Positions 18,883-28,053 of a DNA stretch of 59,915 nucleotides are shown in pieces. The notes beneath the pieces were generated by a model, which had not been told where the DNA came from, did not search any database, and saw only the letters and a list, made by a program, of their open reading frames with translations. This DNA comes from Nitrososphaerales archaeon (GTDB lineage Archaea; Thermoproteota; Nitrososphaeria; Nitrososphaerales; CADDZS01): contig JASHPO010000047.1 in the NCBI GenBank assembly GCA_030038075.1, positions 1 to 59,915 on the forward strand, read 5' to 3'. Each line of letters starts with the position of its first letter. Positions within the stretch are counted from its first letter, which is position 1. The translations under genes were made by a program, and so were the position numbers.

Positions 18883-18914
18883 CCAATATCGCGTAACCGA
18901 TACAACGATATTGG
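18883..18914. promoter_or_regulatory. Palindromic operator upstream of PadR
   Basis: Perfect 9-base inverted repeat CCAATATCG (18883-18891) / CGATATTGG (18906-18914) with a 14-base spacer, ending 4 bases before the ATG at 18919. Two half-sites about two helical turns apart (23 bp centre to centre) suit a dimeric winged-helix regulator. Position implies autoregulation by the PadR protein. Confidence 0.55.
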
Positions 18915-18918
18915 TCAG

Positions 18919-19300
18919 ATGGCACGTTTAATTAGTTGGACGATAGCAAAGACATTCCAGAGATGGCCCCATAAGCAAGAGTCCAAAGAAGCGTGCGACA
19001 TGCTGTCATTCATGCTACTTTGGCTACTTTCAACCCGGCCGATGTATGGACAGGAACTTGCTACAGAAATCGGGAAACGAAGAGGTGAAAAACCGAACCC
19101 GGGGACAATTTATCCTGCACTAAGATCTCGCAAGTCGTGGGCTGATAAAGGGACATCCGAAAGGCCGCAACATTGTCTACGAATTGATGCCTGCAGGCCG
19201 CGCGAGCTTGTCAACGGCTCTCGACTACTTCGAGCGTGCGTTCGGTGAGATTTTTCATTCCGCGTCGAAGGTCCGAAGAAAACTCCAAATCACAAACTGA
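18919..19300 (+). pseudogene. Frameshifted PadR-family regulator
   Basis: The first frame gives a PadR winged helix: MLSFMLLWLLSTRPMYGQEL and KPNPGTIYPAL (about residues 28-68). After GCACTAA (near 19131) the match moves to another frame: DLASRGLIKGHPKGRNIVYE, the wing and the C-terminal dimerisation helix, ending at the TGA at 19298-19300. Restoring two bases in GCACTA-A-GATCTC would give the usual Ala-Leu-Lys-Asp-Leu and one continuous protein of about 127 residues. So the gene is broken by one small deletion (or a sequencing error), while its operator remains perfect. Confidence 0.8.
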
Positions 19301-19358
19301 CCCTAGCCCTAGCCACTCCCTCAATAATCATAAATCGCGCTCGGTTTGGGACTTGGTT

Positions 19359-20546
19359 ATGCCGCTCGATAACCCGATGGGCGTAGAAGAAAGAGATTCT
19401 CGCTGGGCCAAAGTTCGCAACGAAATGGAGCGAAAGGGCATAGATTGTCTTGTGGTCTACGGGACCCGGAACCTCGTAAATCACACGGCGAGTTTCAGGT
19501 ATCTGTCCAGAGGGGTTGAAGGCTACCTAGTATTTCCGTTGGAAGGCGAGCCCACAATTTTTCCCTTCTTCGGTCACAAGGGCAGGGGCGACTGGTTTGA
19601 CGCTTGGGTCAAGGACCTGCGAAACTGTCATCCGTTCTACTCGAAGGGAATCGTTGAGCGGATTCGCGAGCTGAAATTAGAAAACGGCGTGATCGGTATC
19701 GTCTCCTCGGACAGGTACTGGCGCGAGTACGGGTTTCCTCACCACACATATCTTGAACTGACCTCGGCTCTCAAAGACGCCAAGTTTGTTGAAACGTCCG
19801 ACCTTTTAGAGGAAATCAGGCTCGTCAAGAGTCCGGCCGAAATTCAATGTCTAGAGAACGCGGCCGCAATTGGAGCAGAAGTAATAGATACGATCAGGAA
19901 AAGCGCGAAGGTGGGCGGCGATCATCGCGAAGTGAAGAAAAGAGCCATGGATACGCTCTACGAGCTCGGCGCCGAGCCGGGAAAGATGTTTCTCTACTCT
20001 TTCGGCGACTCGATCACGCATGGGGGAGTCAAGGCATTTTTTGTGGACATTCCAGGCAGAAAAGAAATCAAAGCGAACGAAGTGATTCTTACAGAATTCT
20101 CCATTTACTTCCAAGGCTACGAGGCGCAGTACAACCAGCCGTTCGTTGCTGGTCGACCCTCGAAAGAGTGGCAGGCCGTCTTCAACGCTTGCTCGGAAGC
20201 TTATGATCGAGGGTACAAGGCTCTGAAACCAGGGATAAAGGCCGGAGAGCTCGAAGACGTTTGTCTTGCGCCCATTCTAAAGGCGGGTTATACATATTCC
20301 AACCCAATGTTTCATGGCCTGGGCTTTGCGCTCGAGCAACCCATCGGAACGATCCCATGGCAACCGCTTCACGTTCTTGACAGGTTGTTTATGTTGAGAA
20401 AAGATATCGTACTTGAGATCGAGCCGCACGCGATGACCTCGGACCTGAAGTACGGCATGAGTCTCGGCGATACCGTGGTCGTCACCGACTCGGGATGTAG
20501 GCGTCTAGGAAAGAAGACCGTTCCCGAATTTGTCTCGACCGGTTGA
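19359..20546 (+). CDS. M24 (Xaa-Pro aminopeptidase/creatinase-fold) protein with altered metal site
   Basis: 395 residues from the ATG at 19359; an earlier frame extension lies over the PadR remnant. N-terminal creatinase-like domain (about 1-150), then a pita-bread domain. Of the five metal ligands expected in Xaa-Pro peptidases (D, D, H, E, E), the His (MFHGLGF) and one Glu (VLEIEPHA) remain. The first Asp is Glu (ILTEFSIY), the second lies in GYEAQYNQPF where no Asp is found, and the last Glu is missing (GMSLGDTVVV). Creatinase, which needs no metal, has similar losses. A metal-free C-N hydrolase or a binding protein is therefore more likely than an aminopeptidase. Its stop lies 1 bp from the convergent mannosyltransferase gene. 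Confidence 0.85.
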   Translation: MPLDNPMGVEERDSRWAKVRNEMERKGIDCLVVYGTRNLVNHTASFRYLSRGVEGYLVFPLEGEPTIFPFFGHKGRGDWFDAWVKDLRNCHPFYSKGIVERIRELKLENGVIGIVSSDRYWREYGFPHHTYLELTSALKDAKFVETSDLLEEIRLVKSPAEIQCLENAAAIGAEVIDTIRKSAKVGGDHREVKKRAMDTLYELGAEPGKMFLYSFGDSITHGGVKAFFVDIPGRKEIKANEVILTEFSIYFQGYEAQYNQPFVAGRPSKEWQAVFNACSEAYDRGYKALKPGIKAGELEDVCLAPILKAGYTYSNPMFHGLGFALEQPIGTIPWQPLHVLDRLFMLRKDIVLEIEPHAMTSDLKYGMSLGDTVVVTDSGCRRLGKKTVPEFVSTG

Positions 20547-20547
20547 A

Positions 20548-21888
20548 TTATCCCTTTACGGGGAAAAAGAGCACGAAGAAATACAGCGCAGCAAAGAGCC
20601 ACACGAACAATATTGCGTTCTGAAGCCGCTTGTTCGTGTCGGGAACCATTGAGGTAACGAGAACGGGTATTCCTAATGCGAGCGCGGGATCGACCGTGAT
20701 GAAATAAAACGAATATTCCACCCTGTGCAACACGAGAGAGACGTAGTACCACGGCAGGTAGTTCGAGGCAATCCAAAATCCGATGAACGCGTCGACCTTC
20801 GTGAATTTCTTCACGGCTACCTTGTATAGAATCATGGCGGTGATTGGCCATATCGCGTACCACACCGCAAAATTTCCGATTCCCACCCAATCAATGGGGT
20901 GAGTGGTGATTACCTTCTGGAGGCCGTCAGGAAGCGTCGAAGTAACTGTAACCGTGACAACAAAGTAGCCGGAAGGGTTGATGTTGAACGGCAATATCCA
21001 GTTCCAAGGATAGCAGTTCCACGTAGTAGTACTGCTACAACCGGTGAGTTCCGACTGATAGTGATAGTAGTAAAGAAAGTTCAAGACCGGGTTTGTGATC
21101 GCGCCAAAACCGGCTTCGTAGGGCTTGTAAATGATGTCGTAAGCCCAGAGCGGGAGCGCGAACGCCCCGATCATGATTGCAAAAAATGCGACGAGCTTGA
21201 GCGCGTTTTCGTTCAAAATTTTCCCGAGATCGCGCTTTGGCATAGCATAAAGGTGATAGAGAATGAGGGCGAAGACAAAATACACTCCCGATTCTTTGCT
21301 TAGTACGGACAAGCCCATCGCAAGAGCGCAAAGATAGTAATGCTTCTTGAAGTAGGCGAGAAAGCCGACAAGGGCGAAGAAAATAGGCGGCCCGTCGAGT
21401 AGGAGAAGAGAAGTATGAATAAAGAAGAGTGTTTCAAATCCCAGGAAACTTGCGGCAAGCAGCGCCTTCTGCTTGGATACAAAATTTAGAGCGATAAGAT
21501 ACATCACGTAAACCGAGAGGACGCCGATTATTACATAAAAAATCCTCCAGCCGAAAAAGTCGTCTCCGAAAAGATAGATTCCCAGAGCTCCCCAAATCTT
21601 TCCGAAGAAAGGATGCTCGATGTTGGACGCGATGCCGTTGAGCAAATCCTGTGCGGCGGGGACGTAGTAAGATTCGTCAAAGACGCAAGCACCGTTAGTA
21701 CCGGTACAGCTGTTTCCGCTTGGGAAAGACATCGCGTAGAGGTGCAGCCCGAATATGATCAGCAAAAGATGGCCGATGTCGAATTTAGAGCCGAGCCACT
21801 CAAAGCGGCCGAGGATTTTCGAGTAGAAATGTTTTGGCTGTTCTTTTTCCGGAGCTCGAATCGTTTCCCCGTTGTCGATGTCCCCCAT
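20548..21888 (-). CDS. Dolichyl-phosphate-mannose-protein mannosyltransferase-like (GT39 / GT-C)
   Basis: 446 residues with about 9-11 hydrophobic helices. After helix 1 comes a large extracellular loop with Cys residues and the GT-C motif FDESYYVPAAQDLLNG, then NIEHPFFGKIWGALG, matching the 'DE..Y...A' and 'E-H-P-P-x-x-K' motifs of PMT proteins. LLLDGPPIFF and LSVLSKESGVYF are further PMT-like loops. Such enzymes transfer a sugar from dolichyl phosphate to Ser/Thr of exported proteins. The Thr/Ser-rich surface proteins in this window are obvious potential acceptors. No neighbouring gene on the same strand within 2 kb, so probably monocistronic. Confidence 0.88.
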   Translation of the reverse strand: MGDIDNGETIRAPEKEQPKHFYSKILGRFEWLGSKFDIGHLLLIIFGLHLYAMSFPSGNSCTGTNGACVFDESYYVPAAQDLLNGIASNIEHPFFGKIWGALGIYLFGDDFFGWRIFYVIIGVLSVYVMYLIALNFVSKQKALLAASFLGFETLFFIHTSLLLLDGPPIFFALVGFLAYFKKHYYLCALAMGLSVLSKESGVYFVFALILYHLYAMPKRDLGKILNENALKLVAFFAIMIGAFALPLWAYDIIYKPYEAGFGAITNPVLNFLYYYHYQSELTGCSSTTTWNCYPWNWILPFNINPSGYFVVTVTVTSTLPDGLQKVITTHPIDWVGIGNFAVWYAIWPITAMILYKVAVKKFTKVDAFIGFWIASNYLPWYYVSLVLHRVEYSFYFITVDPALALGIPVLVTSMVPDTNKRLQNAILFVWLFAALYFFVLFFPVKG

Positions 21889-22370
21889 CTTGCTGAATGC
21901 TCCATCTTATTCGCTAACGATCCTAGAAGTTCGTCATTTTTCTGGAAACAAGTAGCGGGTTCAGAACTTTTCTTTCAGTTTGATTAACTTTTACTACCTG
22001 TTGCTTTTGTCATAGCTTGTAAAGAGGCCGAAAGCGGCGGGTCATCATCCAAAGGTACTAGGGTCGTTGGATTTGCGGGAATTGTTCTTAAAGGCACATT
22101 AAGGGAAAACCACGCGTTTTTTTGAAAATCCAAAAGATTCAATGAATCATTAAACTTCGATCGTCATAAATAGACGATGAAAGGTGCGCCGGTCTGCCCT
22201 CTCATTTGATTGAGTAATGGAATTTCGTTGCCAAAATTCAAGACAATGGCAAAAACCATTGTTTCTCGTAATCCCAACACTGATGAGGTGTGCATACCCT
22301 CACAGACCGACCTGGGAGGCTATTTAGGGTCAACATTGCGCGAAAAACGTCAATATCGAACAGATAGTGC
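21889..22370. other. Long upstream stretch with possible small ORF
   Basis: A TATA-like CATAAATAG sits inside an inverted repeat TCGTC...GACGA (about 22160-22178). A 44-codon frame from the ATG at 22246 to TAG at 22380 encodes MAKTIVSRNPNTDEV and further polar residues. It is not supported by any motif. An RNA transcribed from the TATA at about 22165 is equally possible. No tRNA fold seen. Confidence 0.3.
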
Positions 22371-22380
22371 CTTATATTAG
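22371..22380 (+). promoter_or_regulatory. TATA box for the small zinc-ribbon gene
   Basis: CTTATATTAG centred about 23-24 bases upstream of the GTG at 22399, the spacing of a leaderless archaeal promoter. It supports the small gene that follows. Confidence 0.45.
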
Positions 22381-22398
22381 GTTCAATCAGTCGTTGCC

Positions 22399-22545
22399 GT
22401 GTCTAGCAATTCAGTGAGCCAACCAGTTGTTTGTACTAAGCATAGCATTAGATTGCGCGGTGACGAAAGCGGAAACCTCTCCTGTCCTGTCTGTGAGAAC
22501 ATCAACAACCAAAGGTCGTCAGGACGAAGAGGCGGCAGACGTTAG
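22399..22545 (+). CDS. 48-residue zinc-ribbon-like protein upstream of tfb
   Basis: GTG start, 48 codons, TAG at 22543-22545. The product carries CTKH near residue 12 and CPVC near residue 30, a C-x2-H / C-x2-C ligand set for one zinc, followed by a basic RSSGRRGGRR tail. The GTG is about 24 bases after a TATA box and the stop is 28 bp before the TFB start. A nucleic-acid-binding or transcription-linked micro-protein is plausible. It is not a duplicate of TFB's own zinc ribbon, whose spacing differs. Family not recognised. Confidence 0.45.
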   Translation: MSSNSVSQPVVCTKHSIRLRGDESGNLSCPVCENINNQRSSGRRGGRR

Positions 22546-22573
22546 TTCGCAGTTTTAAAGAGGTTAAAATTAC

Positions 22574-23515
22574 ATGAGCTCAATCCGAAGTAAAGCGGGA
22601 GACCTGAAGAGAGCCGAAAGGATTACCGATCGTTGCCCCAGGTGCGGAAAGGGGCCGATGGTTATGGATTCTGCTGTTGGAGAATTGTTCTGCAGTAGTT
22701 GCGGTTTTGTGCTGAAGGAAAAGCTCGCTGAGATCGGTCCTGAATGGCGCGCGTTTTCGCCGGAGGAAAAGAATTCGCGTGCGCATACCGGATCTCCATC
22801 TAGTCTTGCTATGCACGACATGGGTCTTGCCACAGTTATCGGCGTCGAGGACAGAGACGCTTCCGGCAAGGCGCTACCCGCATCGATGAAAAGTACTATC
22901 GAGAGACTGCGCACATGGGATGGAAGAAGCCAGGTTCATGCCTCCGTGGATCGAAACAGGAGACAGGCTTTCAGTGAGCTGGACCGTCTGGCCGATAAAT
23001 TGAACGTCAACGACGCCGTGATCGAGAAGTCTGCTTACATTTACAGGAAAGCTCTGGAACGAGGATTAGTTCGTGGAAGGTCAATCTCAGCCCTAATTGC
23101 TGCAGCGCTTTATGCGGCGTGCAGAGATACCGAGACGCCTCGCACACTCAAGGACATTTCCCTGATCAGTAACATCAAGAAAAAAGAGATTGCGCGATGC
23201 TACAGACTGCTGTTCAGAGAGCTGGATCTAAGAATGCCTGTCGTCGATCCCGTAAAGTGCATAGCCAGAATAGCGAGCAAAACGGGATTGCAGGAGAGAA
23301 CCAAACGGAGAGCGATAGAAATTCTGAGACGGGCCGAAGAAACTCGCACTTCCGCGGGTAAAGACCCGATGGGACTCGCTGCTGCAGCTCTGTACGTGGC
23401 GTGCGTAATGGAGAACGAAAACAAGACTCAGAAGGACGTTGCCGAAGCGGCCAGCGTGACAGAAGTCACTATCAGGAATAGGTACAAAGGACTAAAGGCT
23501 ACGCTGAACATATAG
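22574..23515 (+). CDS. tfb: Transcription initiation factor IIB (TFB)
   Basis: 313 residues. N-terminal zinc ribbon CPRCGKGPM ... LFCSSCGFVL (about 17-43), a B-reader/linker segment with EWRAFSPEE, then two cyclin-like repeats (about 125-205 and 220-305), each with the signature helices (IYRKALERGLVRGRSISALI, AALYAACRDTETPRTL; and GLAAAALYVACVMENENKT). TFB recruits RNA polymerase to TBP-bound TATA/BRE promoters. The end of repeat 2 holds the BRE-binding helix-turn-helix (DVAEAASVTEVTIRNRYKGL). Length is typical. Archaea of this kind often have several paralogues, so this may be one of a set. It establishes the archaeal origin of the window. Confidence 0.97.
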   Translation: MSSIRSKAGDLKRAERITDRCPRCGKGPMVMDSAVGELFCSSCGFVLKEKLAEIGPEWRAFSPEEKNSRAHTGSPSSLAMHDMGLATVIGVEDRDASGKALPASMKSTIERLRTWDGRSQVHASVDRNRRQAFSELDRLADKLNVNDAVIEKSAYIYRKALERGLVRGRSISALIAAALYAACRDTETPRTLKDISLISNIKKKEIARCYRLLFRELDLRMPVVDPVKCIARIASKTGLQERTKRRAIEILRRAEETRTSAGKDPMGLAAAALYVACVMENENKTQKDVAEAASVTEVTIRNRYKGLKATLNI

Positions 23516-23852
23516 GCCAGAATTGTTGTGCTTTTTTGCGCGGCATAATGCTCTTGTTCTCGAACTTACAGATTTTCGCTGTAGTTTTGAGTGGAGAATC
23601 TTTTCTAAGCTATTGCAAGGGTGTTGCAACCCTACTAGTCGGAAATCTTCTTCGCTAGACGAATGCCAACAAGTATTTCTAGGATAGGCCGCGACAATTC
23701 CGTAAGGACTACGATGACGAGACCAGCACTCGTCATTTTTTGAGTTTGGTTATCTGGCCTAGAAGAAAATTACTAAAAATGATTTTTACACTCGACTTCC
23801 TGTAGAATTGTTGCGCTACGTCTTAATATTTGACTAGCAGAATCTTCTCGAC
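23516..23852. other. Non-coding stretch with two hairpins
   Basis: 337 bp between TFB and the next membrane protein. It holds a hairpin AGGGT-GTTGCA-ACCCT at 23618-23633 and the stronger hairpin annotated at 23714-23741. No convincing small ORF. A TTTAG/TTAATATTTG element near 23822-23832 may belong to the promoter of the following gene. Confidence 0.4.
23714..23741 (+). terminator. Stem-loop followed by T-run
   Basis: Perfect 8-base stem ATGACGAG / CTCGTCAT with a 7-base loop (ACCAGCA), directly followed by TTTTT. It looks like an intrinsic terminator, about 200 bp after the TFB stop. It could equally end an unannotated small RNA in this gap. Confidence 0.5.
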
Positions 23853-24515
23853 TTGCTGTTAGAACTATTGTCTCTGCCTTCGAGCAGCATGTTTTTCTCA
23901 GATCTGGAGTCAGTTGCCTACCATCTGCTGCTGTTCGTGATCATAATCGCGGCTGGATGGTTGATAGGTAGAGTCGTCGGATGGCTGTTGGGACAACTTG
24001 TCTCCGCCGCGGGTGGTGACTCGGTGCTCCGTCAGACCGAAGTCGGCCGCACGCTCGCAAAATCAGGATACAATTCGGCGCATCTGGCGAGGTCGATCAC
24101 GAAGTGGATAATCTACTTCACGGCTTTTTTGATTGCCATTGTGAGCCTGCAGCTTCCATTGATCACGAGTTCTGTCAATTCATTCCTCGATTACCTGCCA
24201 AAGCTAATCGGAGGGATACTTATCTTCATAATCGGGATCATACTTTCGGATTGGGCCGGCGAATTAGTAAAGAAGAGTTTCCAGCCTGAGCAGCGCCAGC
24301 TCTTTTACCTTGACTTTTTCGGCAACATGATCAGAGTCATTCTGTATTTTGTGACGATCACGATTGCGCTCAACTACATCGGAATCGACGTGACCGTCCT
24401 CTACATCATAGTTCAAGCCTTCGCTTGGAGCGTCGCTATATTTGTCGCGGTTACGGCAGCTATTATAGTTGGTTGGCTTTTGAAGGATAGAATTAAGGAC
24501 TTCTTTGCCCAATAA
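23853..24515 (+). CDS. MscS-related conserved TM-helix membrane protein
   Basis: 220 residues from a TTG at 23853, or 208 from the ATG at 23889 (MFFSDLES); the ATG is more likely. Four or five hydrophobic helices. Gly-rich first helix (IIIAAGWLIGRVVGWLLGQL) followed by a loop with RQTEVGRTLAKSGY, then a helix pair around FLDYLPKLIGGILIFIIGII. This is the repeated 'conserved TM helix' found in small-conductance mechanosensitive-channel-like proteins that lack the MscS beta/cytosolic domain. Possible role in osmotic or membrane-stress response, fitting the trehalose cluster downstream, although the two are separated by 84 bp and a co-transcript is not certain. Confidence 0.75.
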   Translation: MLLELLSLPSSSMFFSDLESVAYHLLLFVIIIAAGWLIGRVVGWLLGQLVSAAGGDSVLRQTEVGRTLAKSGYNSAHLARSITKWIIYFTAFLIAIVSLQLPLITSSVNSFLDYLPKLIGGILIFIIGIILSDWAGELVKKSFQPEQRQLFYLDFFGNMIRVILYFVTITIALNYIGIDVTVLYIIVQAFAWSVAIFVAVTAAIIVGWLLKDRIKDFFAQ

Positions 24516-24599
24516 TAATTTTCTGCAGAGGGCTTCGCCAAGTCTTACAGGGAAAGAACAGTGACTCGATATGCATCATTTTTTTCGCTTGAGTAGGAA

Positions 24600-27500
24600 G
24601 TGACGGCTTTGGCCGAAGACGAAACTCTTGAGAGTGATCCGTTGTGGTACAAAGATGCGGTGATTTACGAGGTTCACGTCAAGGCGTATTACGATACCGC
24701 CGGAGATGGGATTGGAGATTTTAGAGGACTGACTTCAAAACTAGACTACTTGAAAGACCTTGGAGTAACTGCTGTTTGGCTTCTTCCGTTTTATCCATCG
24801 CCCATGAAAGACGATGGCTATGATATCTCGGACTACTTCAACGTGTACAGTGCATACGGCACGTTAAGCGATTTCAAGGAGTTCCTGCGAGAGGCTCACA
24901 GTCGTGGGATCAGGGTGATTACTGAGCTCGTCTTGAATCACACTTCAGACCAAAATCCGTGGTTTTTGCAATCTAGACTTGCAGAGCCCGACTCAAACAT
25001 GAGAAATTTCTACGTATGGAGCGGCACTCCAGACAAGTACAAGGATGCAAGAATAATATTCAAAGACTTCGAGACGTCAAATTGGACGTACGATCCTGTT
25101 GCCAAGGCGTATTTCTGGCACAGATTCTATTCGTACCAGCCCGATCTCAACTACGACAACCTCGAAGTACAGAAGGCGATGCTAGAGGTCGTAAAATATT
25201 GGATGGATATGGGCGTCGACGGAATGCGTCTGGACGCGGTCCCGTACATCTTCGAGCGGGAAGGAACGAATTGTGAAAATCTCCCTGAGACTCATCAGTA
25301 TTTGAAGAAACTGCGCGCGGATGTTGATACAGAGTTCAAGAATAGAATGCTTCTTGCCGAAGCTAATCAGTGGCCCGAAGACGCGGCCGAGTATTTCGGT
25401 AACGGCGACGAGTGCCACATGATATTTCATTTCCCTTTGATGCCCAGAATGTTCATGGCAATACAGATGGAAGACAGCTACCCGGTGATCGACATCCTGG
25501 AAGAGACGCCAAAGCCCCCGGAAAATTGCCAGTATGCTTTGTTTTTGCGGAACCACGACGAGCTAACTTTGGAGATGGTTACCGATGAGGAGCGAGACTA
25601 CATGTACAGAGTGTACGCCAGAGACAAGCAGGCGCGCCTAAATTTTGGAATCAGGAGGCGTCTTGCTCCATTGCTGGGAAACGACAGGAGGAAGATCGAG
25701 CTCATGAACGTGATGCTGTTCACCTTGCCAGGAACTCCTGTGATTTACTACGGAGATGAAATCGGTATGGGAGACAATTTCTATCTCGGCGACAGGAACG
25801 GTGTTAGGACTCCCATGCAGTGGAGCGCCGACTTGAATGCTGGATTTTCAAGGACCAACCCGCAGAAATTGTATCTCCCAGTTATAATTGAACCGCAATA
25901 CCACTACGAAGCAATCAACGTCGAAAATCAAGCGAACGATCCGACCTCCTTGCTGTGGTGGATGAAGCGGCTGATTATGATAAGAAAACGTTACAAAGTC
26001 TTTGGCTACGGCGATGTGCAGTTTCTCTTCTCGGAGAATACGAAGATACTTTTGTTTCTGAGGGAATACAAAGACGAGCGCATATTGGTTATTCTGAATC
26101 TTTCAAAGAACGCGCAGTCCGCAGACCTTGATTTGTCGAAGTACGAGGGATTCAACCTGCAAGACGTTTTCAGCGGGATTTCGTTTCCACAAATCTCCAA
26201 ATCCAAGTATAGCATGACTTTCGGTCCTTATGGATACTACGTCTTTGCTATGAGCAAGGCCGAGGCTTTGCAAGTTGAAGAGAAACCCGAGCTGCCTGAG
26301 ATACGACTGAGAAAGAAGATTCAGGATCTGTTTTCTGGAAAACCTCGGGACAGGCTAGAACAGGAGATACTGCCCGGTTACCTAAGAAATTGCCGCTGGT
26401 TCGGGGGCAAGGGACGCGTAGTTGAAAGACTGAGAATCAGGGATTTTCTTGAAGTCAAGGAGTCTGTGGAACAGCCCATCGGCGGTCATTACAATTTCGT
26501 CATAATTGATACCTACTATAACGAGGGTCTGCCTGATGCCTACTTGATTCCGATTGAGTACCTGCAAATCGAAAAGGCAAGCTGGATTATTGAAAATAAA
26601 CGGAGTTCCGTGCTCTCGAGAGTAACCTTCGAAAAGGGCGAAAGTGGAATAGTCTTCGATGCTCTGTCTGATCCAGAATTCTGCAAAGTATTGCTCGATC
26701 GGATAATAAAGAAGGAAGTAACAAAAGATGCAGTTTCCACCATCGAAGGCAAACCTATCGACACTCTAAGCAGTATCGTCGAACCCAATTGGCTTGCTAG
26801 TGCAAAGGTCAGTCTTGTTGGGACAGAGCAGAGCAATACCTCTATTGTGTATGATGACCAGATTATAATCAAAATTCTCAGAAAGGTCGAAGAGGGTATC
26901 AACCCAGAAGTCGAAATTGGAGAGGTGCTTGCAAGGCACTCTTTCATATCAACACCACTGTTTTTGGGGAAGGTGGATTACGTTGCCCCAGCCGCAGAAC
27001 CCGCAACTATTGGTATAGTCCAAGCATACATAAGAAACCAAGGAGACTGCTGGAAGCTCTTTTTGAGTGAATTCCAGGGGTTTATCGAAAGGGTCATCAC
27101 CACCGGTAAGGAATCCGAGCTGTCTCAGTTTACCACTGAAAAACCAATCCTTGATCTGGCGTCTCAAGAGATCCCCGACAAAGTTGTCGAACTTTTGACT
27201 CCTCTCTTTCTGGAAAAGGTGCGGCTTTTAGGTCAGAGGACTGCTCAGTTTCACATTGCCCTTTTTGAAGAAACCTCGAATCCGGATTTCAAGCCTGAAC
27301 CTTTGAGATATTTGAGTCAGGTCGCGATTTCGCAAGCCATGATTGGATACGCAAACAGAGTTTTCAGAATCGTGTCCAGGTCAGGCCGCCTTGAAGGAGA
27401 TGCCAAACGGGAGATGAATATCCTGATGCTGAATCAGGAGTTGGTTGCCAAGAGATTCGCCTCGATACGGCACCTGAAAATTGATGCTGTCCTGATGCGC

Positions 27501-27977
27501 ACCCACGGAGACTATCACCTGGGCCAGGTGCTCTACACCGGAAAGGATTTTTCGATCATTGATTACGAAGGTGAACCCTCCCGATCTCTAAGTGACAGAC
27601 GGCTCAAGCGCTCGCCGCTCAAAGATGTGGCCTCGATGATAAGATCATTCCAGTATGTCGCCTATTCGAATCTTATGGAGAATCCGCTGGTTAAAGATAA
27701 AGTCACGCTAAGGGAAAAATGGGGCGACGTTTGGTACAAGTACGTGTCAGGGGTGTTCTTGCGACATTACTTGCAGGCTGTAGAAAACTATCCTATCGTG
27801 CCGAAGGAAAAAGAAATTCTCTCGGTTCTTTTCGACGCATACCTCTTAGAAAAAGTCGTCTACGAGCTGTGGTATGAGTTCAACAACCGTCCGACATGGA
27901 TTCTCATACCTTTGAGGGGAATAAGGGAAATCCTCGGACCGGAGTACCGTGCATCGCCTCAAGATAAAGTTTCGTGA
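24600..27977 (+). CDS. treS: Trehalose synthase - maltokinase fusion (TreS-Pep2)
   Basis: 1125 residues, GTG start. Residues 1-560 are a GH13 trehalose synthase: LVLNHTSDQNPWF (region I), nucleophile D212 in GMRLDAVP, acid/base E254 in LLAEANQ and D320 in FLRNHDE, followed by the trehalose-synthase-type YYGDEIGMGDN. Residues about 570-1110 are a maltokinase with the kinase-like HGDYHLGQ (catalytic Asp) and DYEGEP (metal) motifs. TreS interconverts trehalose and maltose, and the kinase converts maltose to maltose 1-phosphate with ATP. Fusion channels trehalose into the GlgE pathway. GlgX, TreY, GlgE and TreZ follow at 28-37 kb. Such fusions are common in bacteria. This is the first gene of the plus-strand run treS-glgX-treY. 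Confidence 0.95.
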   Translation: MTALAEDETLESDPLWYKDAVIYEVHVKAYYDTAGDGIGDFRGLTSKLDYLKDLGVTAVWLLPFYPSPMKDDGYDISDYFNVYSAYGTLSDFKEFLREAHSRGIRVITELVLNHTSDQNPWFLQSRLAEPDSNMRNFYVWSGTPDKYKDARIIFKDFETSNWTYDPVAKAYFWHRFYSYQPDLNYDNLEVQKAMLEVVKYWMDMGVDGMRLDAVPYIFEREGTNCENLPETHQYLKKLRADVDTEFKNRMLLAEANQWPEDAAEYFGNGDECHMIFHFPLMPRMFMAIQMEDSYPVIDILEETPKPPENCQYALFLRNHDELTLEMVTDEERDYMYRVYARDKQARLNFGIRRRLAPLLGNDRRKIELMNVMLFTLPGTPVIYYGDEIGMGDNFYLGDRNGVRTPMQWSADLNAGFSRTNPQKLYLPVIIEPQYHYEAINVENQANDPTSLLWWMKRLIMIRKRYKVFGYGDVQFLFSENTKILLFLREYKDERILVILNLSKNAQSADLDLSKYEGFNLQDVFSGISFPQISKSKYSMTFGPYGYYVFAMSKAEALQVEEKPELPEIRLRKKIQDLFSGKPRDRLEQEILPGYLRNCRWFGGKGRVVERLRIRDFLEVKESVEQPIGGHYNFVIIDTYYNEGLPDAYLIPIEYLQIEKASWIIENKRSSVLSRVTFEKGESGIVFDALSDPEFCKVLLDRIIKKEVTKDAVSTIEGKPIDTLSSIVEPNWLASAKVSLVGTEQSNTSIVYDDQIIIKILRKVEEGINPEVEIGEVLARHSFISTPLFLGKVDYVAPAAEPATIGIVQAYIRNQGDCWKLFLSEFQGFIERVITTGKESELSQFTTEKPILDLASQEIPDKVVELLTPLFLEKVRLLGQRTAQFHIALFEETSNPDFKPEPLRYLSQVAISQAMIGYANRVFRIVSRSGRLEGDAKREMNILMLNQELVAKRFASIRHLKIDAVLMRTHGDYHLGQVLYTGKDFSIIDYEGEPSRSLSDRRLKRSPLKDVASMIRSFQYVAYSNLMENPLVKDKVTLREKWGDVWYKYVSGVFLRHYLQAVENYPIVPKEKEILSVLFDAYLLEKVVYELWYEFNNRPTWILIPLRGIREILGPEYRASPQDKVS

Positions 27978-28053
27978 AAATCAAGTAAAATAATCTGGAA
28001 CCAAGATAACTAACAGAGTTAATCCTTGCAAATCCCAATTAGCGTGATTACAA

